This document shows, piece by piece, positions 25,502 through 33,886 of a stretch of 44,867 nucleotides of DNA (position 1 is its first letter; each line of letters opens with the position of its first letter). Position numbers and translations under genes: made by a program. Below the pieces are notes generated by a model that did not search any database, had not been told where the DNA came from, and was given only the letters and a program-made list of their open reading frames with translations. The stretch spans positions 1 through 44,867 of the forward strand of contig JBFMBH010000016.1 in assembly GCA_040755095.1 (NCBI GenBank). The letters run 5' to 3'. Origin of the DNA: Thermodesulfobacteriota bacterium. Its GTDB lineage: Bacteria > Desulfobacterota > Desulfobulbia > Desulfobulbales > JBFMBH01.

Positions 25502-28005
25502 GCCTGGTCATCCTGCCGCGTCACACCCTGCCAAAGGAACATGCCAGAGGCGTTGCTTTCCCGCGCAGTGGCGAAGGCCTTGTGCAGTTCCCCGTCGCCG
25601 GTATCTTCAATGATCTTTCCAATATCATCAAAAGCAGCATTGTTGATGCCTTCCGTGGTATCGAACCCCCGCAGCTTGGGCAGTATCTTCTGTTCGATCT
25701 GGTCGGCAAAGGCGTCTTTGAAGACGTCGCGAGTCACGCCTGGGTAGTTAGCCACATAGGCCAGAATGCTTTTCCGAACTCGATGCCCAAACGGGCGCCC
25801 CACTCTGGTGAGTGCATCATTGAGACCATTGATCCATTCCTGCGCCTTTTCGGTCCAGTCAGCCGACTCGACGGGGCGACACCATTTTGCCCACTGTTCA
25901 GCCTTCAGGTATCCAAGAGGTTGCGGCAGCGGACGTTCCTGGATCTGTTGTGGCCCCGCCGGGCCTGTTTTTGCCGGGCGACCAAAGCGCAGGACGTTGG
26001 CCCGATCGAGGACTTTGTCAGAGAGGGTCTGGGTGGATTCGTCCTCGTTCATGGTGCCAGTAAAAAGGACATTTTGTCCCACACAGAATTTGATGGCCTC
26101 CCGTCCTGGTCCAGTGTCCAGAAGAATTGTGTCGTGTTGATGATCGCGGTCAGCCAACCTCCGCAACTCAAGCTTGGAGAGAAACTCGCTGAAATAGTAC
26201 TCGGTGCGTGCCAGGTTCATCTCATCGAGCAAAACAAGCAGCATCCGATCAGAGCATTTCTGCTTTTCATCAAGTCCTTCCACGGTACAGGAACGGTCCA
26301 TGCGGATGAGGGCACGGGCCAGATCGGTCGCCTTGTATTTTTTTTCCAGGTAGTTGTAGAAGCCGAACATGTCCTGCGGCGAATCCCAACGCGGCTGAAC
26401 CGCGATCACCAAAGAATGCATGCCCATGAGTCTGGCATAGGCGGTGGGCAGAAGGGTCTTGCCAGTTCCGGACACACCGGCAAGCACAGTCAGCGGGTTG
26501 ATGTCATGGCACTTGAGGGCCGTATGGAAGGCCTTCACCACACGTTCCTGGAAGTGATATCCGACATCGGCAAGTTGCCGACAGATCTCCGCCAGGGCAC
26601 CTTCCTCATCGCTATACGGGAATTCCTTTTTGGGCAGGTGGCTGGGGTCAAGGCAGTCGGGTGCTTTCTTGAGGAGATCGGCGTGGGCGTTATCCATCTC
26701 TGGCCCGCCACCGCCCTCAAGACCGCCGACCTCCTTGCGCAACCTGTCGCGCTCCCCTTCGAGAACTGCCACTTCAATGCCAAGACGCTTTTCCTTGTTC
26801 TCCACTTCTTCAAGCCGGTCCTCCGCCTTTTTCAGCCGGCTGGTCATCGCAAGGTGACTTGCTTCCGCCCTCCGTGTCTGGTCATCCCAATACTGGACCG
26901 CCTTTTCGCTTTCTGGCACTTTTCTCTGAGCATCAGCAAGAGCTTGTTCGATGTTGGACTTTGTTCTTTCCAACTGTTGAACCTGTCGGACAAGACTCTG
27001 AAGCAACTCCTCCTTCAGAGAAAGTTCGTGGTGTTTTTCCTGAACCTGACGGCTCATGTCGCCAAGAATCTTGCCGGATTCCTCAGCTTCCGCCATGCGG
27101 CGCCGAGCCTTCTCCTCGGCTTCTTTTGCAGATACTTCCGCAACCTCTCGATCTTTTTCAAGATCGGCCATCTCCTGCTTGAATCCAGCCTTCTCTTCCT
27201 CCAGCCTTCTGATCCCACGCTCAAAGTCATGAATGCGGTCCTCGGCCTGAATCAAAACCCCCTTTTGCAGCTGAACCTGCTGAGTTATTTCCAGAAGCTG
27301 CCTGCTTGATTCTTCAGCCTCTCGATGTGCTCGTTCGTTCTCGGTCTTTGCGTTTTCCGCCTGTTGCATCAATTCAACTCGATGCCTGTCCAGTCCATCA
27401 CACTCACGGCGCAGTGCGTCGAGTTCAATGCGCCTTTCCACAACCTGCCTGACGACATCCTCCCGTTCTTTCTGCGCTGCGCTCCATTCCTGCTTCACTG
27501 CGTCAAGGGACTTGTATATTTCCTTAAGCTGCGTCTCGACGCTGACCAGTTCAGCCCGTTGCCTTTCCAGATCCTCGATGCGATGTCGCAGATCTTCTGC
27601 CTCGTGGTTCAACCTTTCGATGACTTGGGAAATGGTATGCCGCTGAGCCTCGAATTCTCCAGCCTCCCTTCGCAGTTCTACGTTTCGTTGCTCTTCAGCA
27701 GCACATTCGTGCTGAAGTCGTGTCAACTCGCCGCGCAAGCGTTCCTGTTCAACCCTTTCGGAATCCAGTCGTACCAACTCATCCTTCTGAGCCGTAAACC
27801 AATCCCGCAACCCTTGCACATCAGACTGAAGTTGTTCCTTGCGCGCTGCAAGAGAAGACGCATCGCGGCTGTCGCCAAGGGCCGCGGAAAAACGGCGTTG
27901 ATGATACAGGTACATGCCAAAAATAATCAGCATGATGATTATGACCCCGGCTGTGGCCAACAGCCACAATCCAGCCGGAAGGATCGGAACGGAAACGGTA
28001 TTCAT
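25498..28005 (-). CDS. Membrane-anchored coiled-coil protein fused to McrB-like AAA+ NTPase
   Basis: The 835-residue protein has one transmembrane helix (about 12-35, with VIIIMLIIFG) and a very long heptad-rich coiled coil from about 45 to 430, rich in Glu, Lys, Arg, Gln and Leu. A Gly-rich hinge leads to an AAA+ domain of the McrB class: Walker A GVSGTGKT (510-517), Walker B VLLDEMNLAR (591-600) followed by TEYYFSEFLSKLE, sensor 1 TGTMNEDEST (649-658), and the LSDKVLDRANVLRF arginine region. McrB proteins are GTPases that drive a McrC nuclease. The membrane tether and coiled coil replace the usual N-terminal modified-DNA reader. AAGGAG precedes ATG 28005. The frame stays open to 28413, but that part antisenses the neighbouring gene. 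Confidence 0.85.
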   Translation of the reverse strand: MNTVSVPILPAGLWLLATAGVIIIMLIIFGMYLYHQRRFSAALGDSRDASSLAARKEQLQSDVQGLRDWFTAQKDELVRLDSERVEQERLRGELTRLQHECAAEEQRNVELRREAGEFEAQRHTISQVIERLNHEAEDLRHRIEDLERQRAELVSVETQLKEIYKSLDAVKQEWSAAQKEREDVVRQVVERRIELDALRRECDGLDRHRVELMQQAENAKTENERAHREAEESSRQLLEITQQVQLQKGVLIQAEDRIHDFERGIRRLEEEKAGFKQEMADLEKDREVAEVSAKEAEEKARRRMAEAEESGKILGDMSRQVQEKHHELSLKEELLQSLVRQVQQLERTKSNIEQALADAQRKVPESEKAVQYWDDQTRRAEASHLAMTSRLKKAEDRLEEVENKEKRLGIEVAVLEGERDRLRKEVGGLEGGGGPEMDNAHADLLKKAPDCLDPSHLPKKEFPYSDEEGALAEICRQLADVGYHFQERVVKAFHTALKCHDINPLTVLAGVSGTGKTLLPTAYARLMGMHSLVIAVQPRWDSPQDMFGFYNYLEKKYKATDLARALIRMDRSCTVEGLDEKQKCSDRMLLVLLDEMNLARTEYYFSEFLSKLELRRLADRDHQHDTILLDTGPGREAIKFCVGQNVLFTGTMNEDESTQTLSDKVLDRANVLRFGRPAKTGPAGPQQIQERPLPQPLGYLKAEQWAKWCRPVESADWTEKAQEWINGLNDALTRVGRPFGHRVRKSILAYVANYPGVTRDVFKDAFADQIEQKILPKLRGFDTTEGINNAAFDDIGKIIEDTGDGELHKAFATARESNASGMFLWQGVTRQDDQA

Positions 28006-28039
28006 GGCAACTCCTTTTTTCGCGGAGGAGAGGCAGAGA

Positions 28040-29587
28040 TCACGGCTTTTTCGGAACACCTGGCGGGTTGAGAGGCGATTGTTCCGAAAGATCGGTGCTG
28101 GCTGCATCCTGCTGGGCATGCCGACCCTGCACCTGACTGATCTCCTCTTCCATCTTGCGCCGGGTGTCCTTGAGATCCCTGACGGTTGAGGCGAGGTCGT
28201 CTCCGGCCACCTTGACACCCTGGGATGCCGTCGACAACGCATCGACCACCGCCAGAACAGCTGCATCGCGCGTGGAAAATTCCTGTAGCGTCTCAGCAAG
28301 CTGATCAAGATTGGCCCCGGCCGTTTTCGCCGCCTGTGCTGCATCATCCAAGGCGTCCAAGGACTGGGAGACAGCGTCCTTGCGTGAGCTGACATCCCTC
28401 GCCACCTTGTCAAGACGACCGGCTCCCGAGTCGAGCTTGCCAGCCGTTTCCTCGATAACCTTCTGATGCGAAATCAAGGCGCCACTGGCGGTCCTTATCT
28501 TTGTTTCCAGGTCCACCAGGGTCCCTACAGCGCCTTGCAGGCTACCGACCAAGCCGGAAAGCTGCCTCTGTTCGGCAGACAGGCTGGCGACCATTTCGGT
28601 GAACTTGGCAATCTTATCCTTCACCCCGTCAACTGCAGGACCCAGTTTGCCCTCGGTGGCTGTCGAAAGAGCGGTGGCCGTCTTGCCAAGCGTGGCAACA
28701 GCCGTGTCGAGATTTGTCTGCCGGTCCGCAATGCGCTGCGCCAGCCCGTCGACCTGCGCAACGCCCTTCTGGAGTACAGCGACGGCGTCATCGGCTCTTT
28801 TCGCGGCCACTTCAAGTCCTTTCGCATCGGCCGTCACCTGTTGGCTCGCACCGGCAAGAGCCTTGCCAGCACTGCCAGCCCCCTGCTCCATGTCCTTCAA
28901 CGTTCTGCTCAGCTCCATGAGACGAGTTGGCAGGGTGGCCAATGCTTCGTCCAGTTCCGCCCGACGCTTCTCCAGTTGGGCTATTGTGTCTCTCAGAATG
29001 GAGAGCCTTCCCTGTTCCGCCGTCGTTTCCTTCAGGGCTGCTCCTCTTTGATCCTGCAGCTTGGCGATCTCCAGCGAAAGGGCATCGTTGGCCCGGATGA
29101 GTTCAGCTTGCTCCTTGTTCAACGTGCCCATTTTCCTTTGAACGTCCACCAACTGGTCTTGCGCCTCGCTTGCCCTGGACTGGAGGCCCTTGAGCTCCTC
29201 TTCTGCCTTTGCCCTCTTGCCTTCCATGGCCACCAGCCGCGTTTCAGCGGCACCAACTGCTGCCTGTAGACCAAACAAGGTCGTCTCGGCCTCCTGGCGG
29301 TGCCTCTGCAGTTCGGGCAGTTGGGCCAGGATTTCGCCGTAGGTTTTCAAGTCATCACTCAGTCGTGCACGATCCTTGGCGAGGGAGGTCCGCTCCTCGA
29401 GCAGGGTGGCCCGTTCCTGCTCAAGGTTGACGATCTTCCAACCGGAGAGAGCGGAAAAGATGACCACGAGAGCAACTAGGCCGCACATGAGGGCAAACGG
29501 GGGAGGTCGATCAAGGAGAATCGGCCTCGTCAAGGGCTCGTCGGTCGGCGGACCTGACGGAAGTACGGAGTCAGGCTGCATGCTCAT
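28040..29587 (-). CDS. Membrane-anchored coiled-coil protein
   Basis: The 515-residue protein has a short Pro-rich cytoplasmic start, one transmembrane helix at about 32-50 (FALMCGLVALVVIFSALSGW), and then almost continuous coiled coil to the end. The first half is rich in Glu, Leu and Arg; the second is rich in Ala, Thr, Asp and Val (for example DKIAKFTEMVASLSAEQRQL), like methyl-accepting or tail-fibre helices. No catalytic domain is seen. It resembles its downstream neighbour's N-terminal half in layout, so the two may co-assemble at the membrane. The ATG at 29587 overlaps the helicase gene by 17 bases and is preceded by GGAG. A second ATG at 29581 is possible. Confidence 0.8.
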   Translation of the reverse strand: MSMQPDSVLPSGPPTDEPLTRPILLDRPPPFALMCGLVALVVIFSALSGWKIVNLEQERATLLEERTSLAKDRARLSDDLKTYGEILAQLPELQRHRQEAETTLFGLQAAVGAAETRLVAMEGKRAKAEEELKGLQSRASEAQDQLVDVQRKMGTLNKEQAELIRANDALSLEIAKLQDQRGAALKETTAEQGRLSILRDTIAQLEKRRAELDEALATLPTRLMELSRTLKDMEQGAGSAGKALAGASQQVTADAKGLEVAAKRADDAVAVLQKGVAQVDGLAQRIADRQTNLDTAVATLGKTATALSTATEGKLGPAVDGVKDKIAKFTEMVASLSAEQRQLSGLVGSLQGAVGTLVDLETKIRTASGALISHQKVIEETAGKLDSGAGRLDKVARDVSSRKDAVSQSLDALDDAAQAAKTAGANLDQLAETLQEFSTRDAAVLAVVDALSTASQGVKVAGDDLASTVRDLKDTRRKMEEEISQVQGRHAQQDAASTDLSEQSPLNPPGVPKKP

Positions 29588-32500
29588 CGGCGTTTCTCCA
29601 TTGATGAAGGATCCTTTCCACACAACCATCCATATCCTCGCGCAGTTGATAGACCCAGAACCGCATCACCTTCCACCCCAGTCCCTGGAGCTGAATATCC
29701 CGCCACAGATCATCCAGCTTCCGGGAGCCGTCCGAATTGCGGTGGCAGCAGGCGCCATCAACCTCGATATCGATCTTGCGCGGCCGGGGAGCCCCACTGA
29801 ACAAGGCGAGGTCCAGCCGCCGCCCTGCCACAGGATGTTGCGGTACAGGGGAAAGCCCATGCGCCATCAAGGCCTCGGCCAGCTTCTTCTCCCATGGCGA
29901 CTCATGCGGCGCCCAGGGGCTGTCTGCAGGGGAATGCACGATGGCCCTGCGCGGCATGGCCAAGCGCTCGACATGCTGGATACCACAGTTCCTGGCCCAG
30001 GCCCGATTGCCGACTATGCGCGCCACCGCCCGCGCCCTGCTGATCGCCACATTGAACAGATTGCCGTTTTCCCGCAGAAAATGAAGCCCGCCCTGGGGCA
30101 TACCCGGTCCGGCGCAGAGGCTGAAAAGAATGACATCCCGTTCATCACCCTGGAAGCCGTGTGATGTGTCAACAACGACCCGAGCCGAACGTAGGGCTTC
30201 CCAGGGGATACCGCCGTCATGAATGGCTTCGCGCAAACGGTTCGCCTGTTCACGAAAAGGCGTGACCACGCCGAGCGATCCCTTGAAGGAGCCATCCGCC
30301 AGGATCTCACGAACGATGTCCGTTATCGCCTCGACCTCCGGGGCACAAAAGGCGCCCCCAGAGCCGCCACTACGGACATCTCCCTGAACCTCATCCCAGT
30401 GAAGGCCGGGCTTCATTCCTGACACAACCGGCAGCCGGGCAACGTCCGTGGCCACGCGCAGCCTTCCGCCATAGAAAAGATCGTTGGAGTAGGCCGCGAT
30501 CTCCTCGACGCTTCGGTAGGTCTCACACAGGAGGATCGGGGAAACACCGTCCGTATCAGCGAACAGGGCATAGAGCGAGGATTCGACAAACGAGAATCGC
30601 TGTTGCGCCAGGCGATCCATGCCGGCCCGGCGACGAAGCATGGTGTCCTTGGCCAGCGATAGCGTGGTGACGTGCGTGAGTTGCTGGGGGTCGCCGACCA
30701 CGCCGGCCCTTCTCGCGCGAAAGAGAAGAGGGATGGCGGAAGGGATATCGGACTGACTTGCCTCATCGACGATTACGAGATCGAAGACCCCGGGCAGAAG
30801 GGGGATGCGGCTGCCCGCGGAGAGGCTGGTCACGGCCCACGCGGGATAGTGTTCCAGGAGCTTGGGGAGTTGTGTGCGAAGGACCTCTTTGACTTCCTGT
30901 TGGAGGCTCGTGGAGGCGGTTGCCTGTTCAAGGAACCCCAGGGCAGAGCGGAGATTGGCATAGAGCTCCCGGCTGTCGGCGGGCAGGAGGCCGCCTCGCG
31001 CCAATGCCAGCTTTTCGAGCAGCCCCGTGGATATGTTCATGATCTGTTCGCTGGCAAGCGAAACATCCGAGACAAGGGCTGGTTCATCAGCAAGGAGGCG
31101 AACCTCTTTTTCCAGGCCGGCGCGGAAGGCGAGAGCGGCACAATACTCTGCGGCGTCTCGCAGGAGTCCCAGTTGTCGCCTGAAGGCTTCGATCCTGCCG
31201 GGCGTGCTTATCAACCCCTCTGGAGCGGGCAGCCCCGGAATGCGGCGCAGTTTACGCCCGAGTGTGATCCATGCCGGCATGGCGGCCATGGCTGCTCGCC
31301 AGGCAACCCAACGGGAGATCGTGTCGCCGGGGCCGCGGAGCAAGAGCCGCGCTGCTTCCTCCACCCGCTGCAGCGCTGGCTCGGGAAAACCCGAGGAGAG
31401 GTTGCCCAGCGTGGACAAAAGGGCTTCGGGCAGTTTTCCCACCAACAGGGAAACCTTTTCCTCCAGCTCACCCAGCCGTTCCCGGTAAGCCCGGAACACC
31501 TCCAGCTGTTTCAGGTTTGCCGCCCGCACATCGAGCAAGCGTCGCAATTCGGTAAGAAGCGGGGACGCAGCTTCCGCCGCCTTCTCATCGGCCTGGCCGG
31601 CGAGGAGTCGGCCGATGGCAGACGTGAAAGTCTCACGCAGACCAGGATCATCCCGACTGTTACAACGCACGAGAAGAGATTGCCCTTCCCCGCAACGGCA
31701 ACGGGCATGCACGGCATCGATGGCCTTGTGGTTACGGCTGGAGAACAGCACACTCTGACTGCACAGATGAATGTTGGCGATCGCCGCGCTTACCACCTGA
31801 CTCTTGCCGGTTCCCGGCGGCCCGGTCACAACCGTGATTGGCTGGTTGAGTAGGCACTCGACCGCGTTTCGTTGTTCGGAGTTGAGATTCGTGACGTCGG
31901 CCACCTGAACATTGGCTCTGGAGGGTTCATTTTCCGACCGGGCGTGTTCTCCCTCGGCGCGAAACAGCAGGCGAAGCGCTGTCTTGTCCAGCTCGCTGTC
32001 CGGGAATTCTGCAATGGCGGCCAGCTCCTTGAGGAGCGTCTTGGTGTACTGCGGCCGACGGGCGAGCATGACGACAGCCCGATTGTAGATGCCTGTTGTG
32101 AGGGGCGGTCGGAAATCGGAGGAGGGAATAGCGTCGGGCAAGAGTGGCTCTTGCAGCTCCCGCGACAGGAACGCGGCCAGGGTCGCAGCCAGATGGTCGA
32201 GGCTCGGACCAGATCGGGAGGCTGGTGCGGCGTCGTCGTCCCCGCCGAGGAAGCCACAGGCGGAGAGGAAACCACGACGTTTTTCCGCATCCTTGAAGGT
32301 GTGGTGCATCCATTCCAGATTGATCTGCGCATGGGGGTGATCTGCTTGCAACACGAGTGAGCCCTGGCTCAACTCATGATCCAGGGCGTAGTGAAAAACG
32401 GGTTTCAGCAGAAAGGAGTCGGGTTCGCCCTCCCGTTGCCACTTCACAACCTGCAGCGGATAGCCAAGAACCAGAAGGGCATCCTGCCCGGCGCTGGCGA

Positions 32501-33056
32501 GCTGCTCGATCATCGGGCCCAGATGACGACCAAGCGGCACCGTGTGCCGCCATGGTCGGCCAGGGCGTGGCAGCCACGATCCGACCCGCGTAACAAGGAA
32601 AAATTTCTCATTCAGGTTGTCGAGACCGGCCATGGCCTCGGCTCCACCTTCGTTCCGGATGCAGTCCCGATAATATTGAAGAAGCATCCGGAAGTTCCCC
32701 CACGGACTTGGCAAAGAATCCTTGGGTCGATCGCCGTCTGGACCTTCGGGGGCGGCTGGTGGTGGTGGAAAACTCGGCTGCCCAAGGAGATGAAGGGCTT
32801 CCCCTGAAATCTTCGGAAATGCAATGCTGCCCGAAGAGCATGTAGGTTCTGTTGGGGCAGCTACAATGCGCCATCGGCCCATTGCGAACTGCACATGCCC
32901 CTCCTGCATGAGGTCGCGCAGGGCGCCCAACACTTCATGTTCCGGTACGCGACGCCCTTGCGTAGCAAGCCTTCGTCTGAGGTCACGGACGGGAGTGGGG
33001 TGCGGTGCCGCATTGAGAATAGCGAGAAGTTCCGCCTTCATGTCTTCCTGGGACAT
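29571..33056 (-). CDS. UPF1/Dna2-like SF1 helicase with N-terminal winged helix and C-terminal VSR/DUF559-type nuclease
   Basis: The first gene of the operon encodes 1161 residues. Residues about 5-65 look like a winged helix (LLAILNAAPHPTPVRDLRRR). The helicase core follows: a Q-like motif LNSEQRNAVE, Walker A GPPGTGKS (412-419), a long helical insert (about 480-740), Walker B VIVDEASQSD, GDPQQL, CETYRS, VTPFREQANR, and motifs V/VI (DTSHGFQGDERDVI, FNVAISRARA). The C-terminal 115 residues match VSR/DUF559-like PD-(D/E)XK nucleases: ESPWEKKLAEAL, RRLDLALF, IDIEVDGACCH, SRKLDDLWRD and LGWKVMRFW. All catalytic positions appear present. I chose ATG 33056; an upstream TTG at 33116 and an ATG at 33041 are alternatives, and none has a strong ribosome-binding site. 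Confidence 0.87.
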   Translation of the reverse strand: MSQEDMKAELLAILNAAPHPTPVRDLRRRLATQGRRVPEHEVLGALRDLMQEGHVQFAMGRWRIVAAPTEPTCSSGSIAFPKISGEALHLLGQPSFPPPPAAPEGPDGDRPKDSLPSPWGNFRMLLQYYRDCIRNEGGAEAMAGLDNLNEKFFLVTRVGSWLPRPGRPWRHTVPLGRHLGPMIEQLASAGQDALLVLGYPLQVVKWQREGEPDSFLLKPVFHYALDHELSQGSLVLQADHPHAQINLEWMHHTFKDAEKRRGFLSACGFLGGDDDAAPASRSGPSLDHLAATLAAFLSRELQEPLLPDAIPSSDFRPPLTTGIYNRAVVMLARRPQYTKTLLKELAAIAEFPDSELDKTALRLLFRAEGEHARSENEPSRANVQVADVTNLNSEQRNAVECLLNQPITVVTGPPGTGKSQVVSAAIANIHLCSQSVLFSSRNHKAIDAVHARCRCGEGQSLLVRCNSRDDPGLRETFTSAIGRLLAGQADEKAAEAASPLLTELRRLLDVRAANLKQLEVFRAYRERLGELEEKVSLLVGKLPEALLSTLGNLSSGFPEPALQRVEEAARLLLRGPGDTISRWVAWRAAMAAMPAWITLGRKLRRIPGLPAPEGLISTPGRIEAFRRQLGLLRDAAEYCAALAFRAGLEKEVRLLADEPALVSDVSLASEQIMNISTGLLEKLALARGGLLPADSRELYANLRSALGFLEQATASTSLQQEVKEVLRTQLPKLLEHYPAWAVTSLSAGSRIPLLPGVFDLVIVDEASQSDIPSAIPLLFRARRAGVVGDPQQLTHVTTLSLAKDTMLRRRAGMDRLAQQRFSFVESSLYALFADTDGVSPILLCETYRSVEEIAAYSNDLFYGGRLRVATDVARLPVVSGMKPGLHWDEVQGDVRSGGSGGAFCAPEVEAITDIVREILADGSFKGSLGVVTPFREQANRLREAIHDGGIPWEALRSARVVVDTSHGFQGDERDVILFSLCAGPGMPQGGLHFLRENGNLFNVAISRARAVARIVGNRAWARNCGIQHVERLAMPRRAIVHSPADSPWAPHESPWEKKLAEALMAHGLSPVPQHPVAGRRLDLALFSGAPRPRKIDIEVDGACCHRNSDGSRKLDDLWRDIQLQGLGWKVMRFWVYQLREDMDGCVERILHQWRNADEHAA

Positions 33057-33125
33057 TCGTGATCGATGCGTATTCTGTCCAGTAACATCCTCTCGCAGCT
33101 GCTGTTGATGCTGCAAACAGGAGAC

Positions 33126-33154
33126 ACGATACCTGAATCAATCCCCAGACTCAA
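33126..33154 (-). promoter_or_regulatory. Candidate promoter of the five-gene operon
   Basis: The minus strand reads TTGAGT (33149-33154), a 17-base spacer, then TATCGT (33126-33131): 4/6 matches to each sigma-70 box with ideal spacing. Transcription would start near 33119, giving a leader of about 60 bases before ATG 33056. It lies between the IS66 remnant and the operon. Confidence 0.4.
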
Positions 33155-33194
33155 CATCGATTAGTAGTGGCTTGTAGCGGTGGATGGCTGCGGG

Positions 33195-33428
33195 CACACT
33201 TGGATAGATGCAAGCGCTTAAACAGCCCTTCTGGCGGGCGGAGGCGTAGTTCGGCATGGATGTTGTGCTGTGGCAGGAGGGCCTCGTACTCCTCGCGGCT
33301 GGAGGCGTAGGGGATGCGCTCGAAGATGAAGCGCATATACCTGGAGACAAAGCCGTTGGCCCTGGCGATGGCGATCAGGCGAAGAGGGTGGCGCTGGCAT
33401 CGGCTCCGCGGGGATCGTCTGCGAAGGA
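33195..33428 (-). mobile_element. C-terminal remnant of an IS66-family transposase (TnpC)
   Basis: Reading leftward from 33428, one frame gives SFADDPRGADASATLFA and then a stop. A shift of one base continues IAIARANGF, YMRFIFERIPYASSREEYEA and LLPQHNIHAELRLRPPEG. These match the end of IS66 transposases (typically DTPxGAxASAxLYSLIETAKANG, then YLRYLFERLP and EDYEALLP). The catalytic DDE region is missing and the frame is broken, so it is inactive. It lies between the right 50-bp repeat and the five-gene operon. No inverted-repeat ends of a full element are visible. Confidence 0.75.
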
Positions 33429-33478
33429 CAAGGCTGGCGGACCGCGATTTTTGCTGACGTTGCCAACCGCTCTGGAAT
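33429..33478 (+). repeat. 50-bp direct repeat, right copy
   Basis: It matches 17756-17805 at 48 of 50 positions in the same orientation. This copy directly abuts the IS66 tail on its left and, about 100 bases further right, the dodecin gene. The sequence does not fit an IS66 reading frame well, so it seems to belong to a separate element or boundary site. Confidence 0.85.
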
Positions 33479-33583
33479 AAGATGGGCTACCGGTGCAGGG
33501 CGGTCGGGCCGAACGGACGGCGGGCAGCCGGGCTGGCCGGCCCGGCCCTTCGGATAACCGCAGCCATCAAGAAGGAGGGAGTC

Positions 33584-33802
33584 ATGCCAGGAAGCGTCTA
33601 CAAGATCATCGAGTTGGTGGGCACGAGTGAAGTCTCCTGGGAGGAAGCGGCCCGGCAGGCGGTGGAGACCGCCGGCCGCACCCTGCGCGACCTCAGGGTT
33701 GCCGAGATCACCAAGCTGGATATGAAAATCGAGGATGGCAAGATCAAGGCCTTCCGCGCCCGGGTCAGCGTCTCCTTCAAATACCACCCGGACAAGGACT
33801 GA
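33584..33802 (+). CDS. Dodecin-family flavin-binding protein
   Basis: A 72-residue protein starting MPGSVYKIIELVGTSEVSWE, with the dodecin pattern AARQAVETAGRTLRDLRV followed by paired strands (KIKAFRARVSVSFKY). Dodecins form hollow dodecamers that bind and store FMN or riboflavin derivatives. The canonical flavin-stacking Trp is visible in VSWEEA. ATG 33584 is chosen because GAAGGAGG lies just upstream; the frame is open from 33482. It is a single gene on the plus strand, closed by its own terminator, just outside the island's right repeat. Confidence 0.93.
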   Translation: MPGSVYKIIELVGTSEVSWEEAARQAVETAGRTLRDLRVAEITKLDMKIEDGKIKAFRARVSVSFKYHPDKD

Positions 33803-33835
33803 GACAACGGCCGGTCCTGACCACAGCCTTTGCTC

Positions 33836-33880
33836 GCCGGGGGCGGGCGTCCGATTGCCGGGCGCCCGCCCCGGCTTTTT
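33836..33880 (+). terminator. Rho-independent terminator after dodecin gene
   Basis: A strong GC stem (GCCGGGGGCGGGCG at 33836-33849 with CGCCCGCCCCGGC at 33863-33875) is followed by five T at 33876-33880. It separates dodecin from the convergent cytochrome gene. Confidence 0.85.
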
Positions 33881-33886
33881 CCGGGC

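Noticed and set aside
25582-27309. 575-codon plus-strand frame with hydrophobic stretches
   Set aside because: It is the reverse of the coiled-coil coding sequence: Glu/Lys codons read backwards give Phe/Leu/Ser, which mimics membrane segments.
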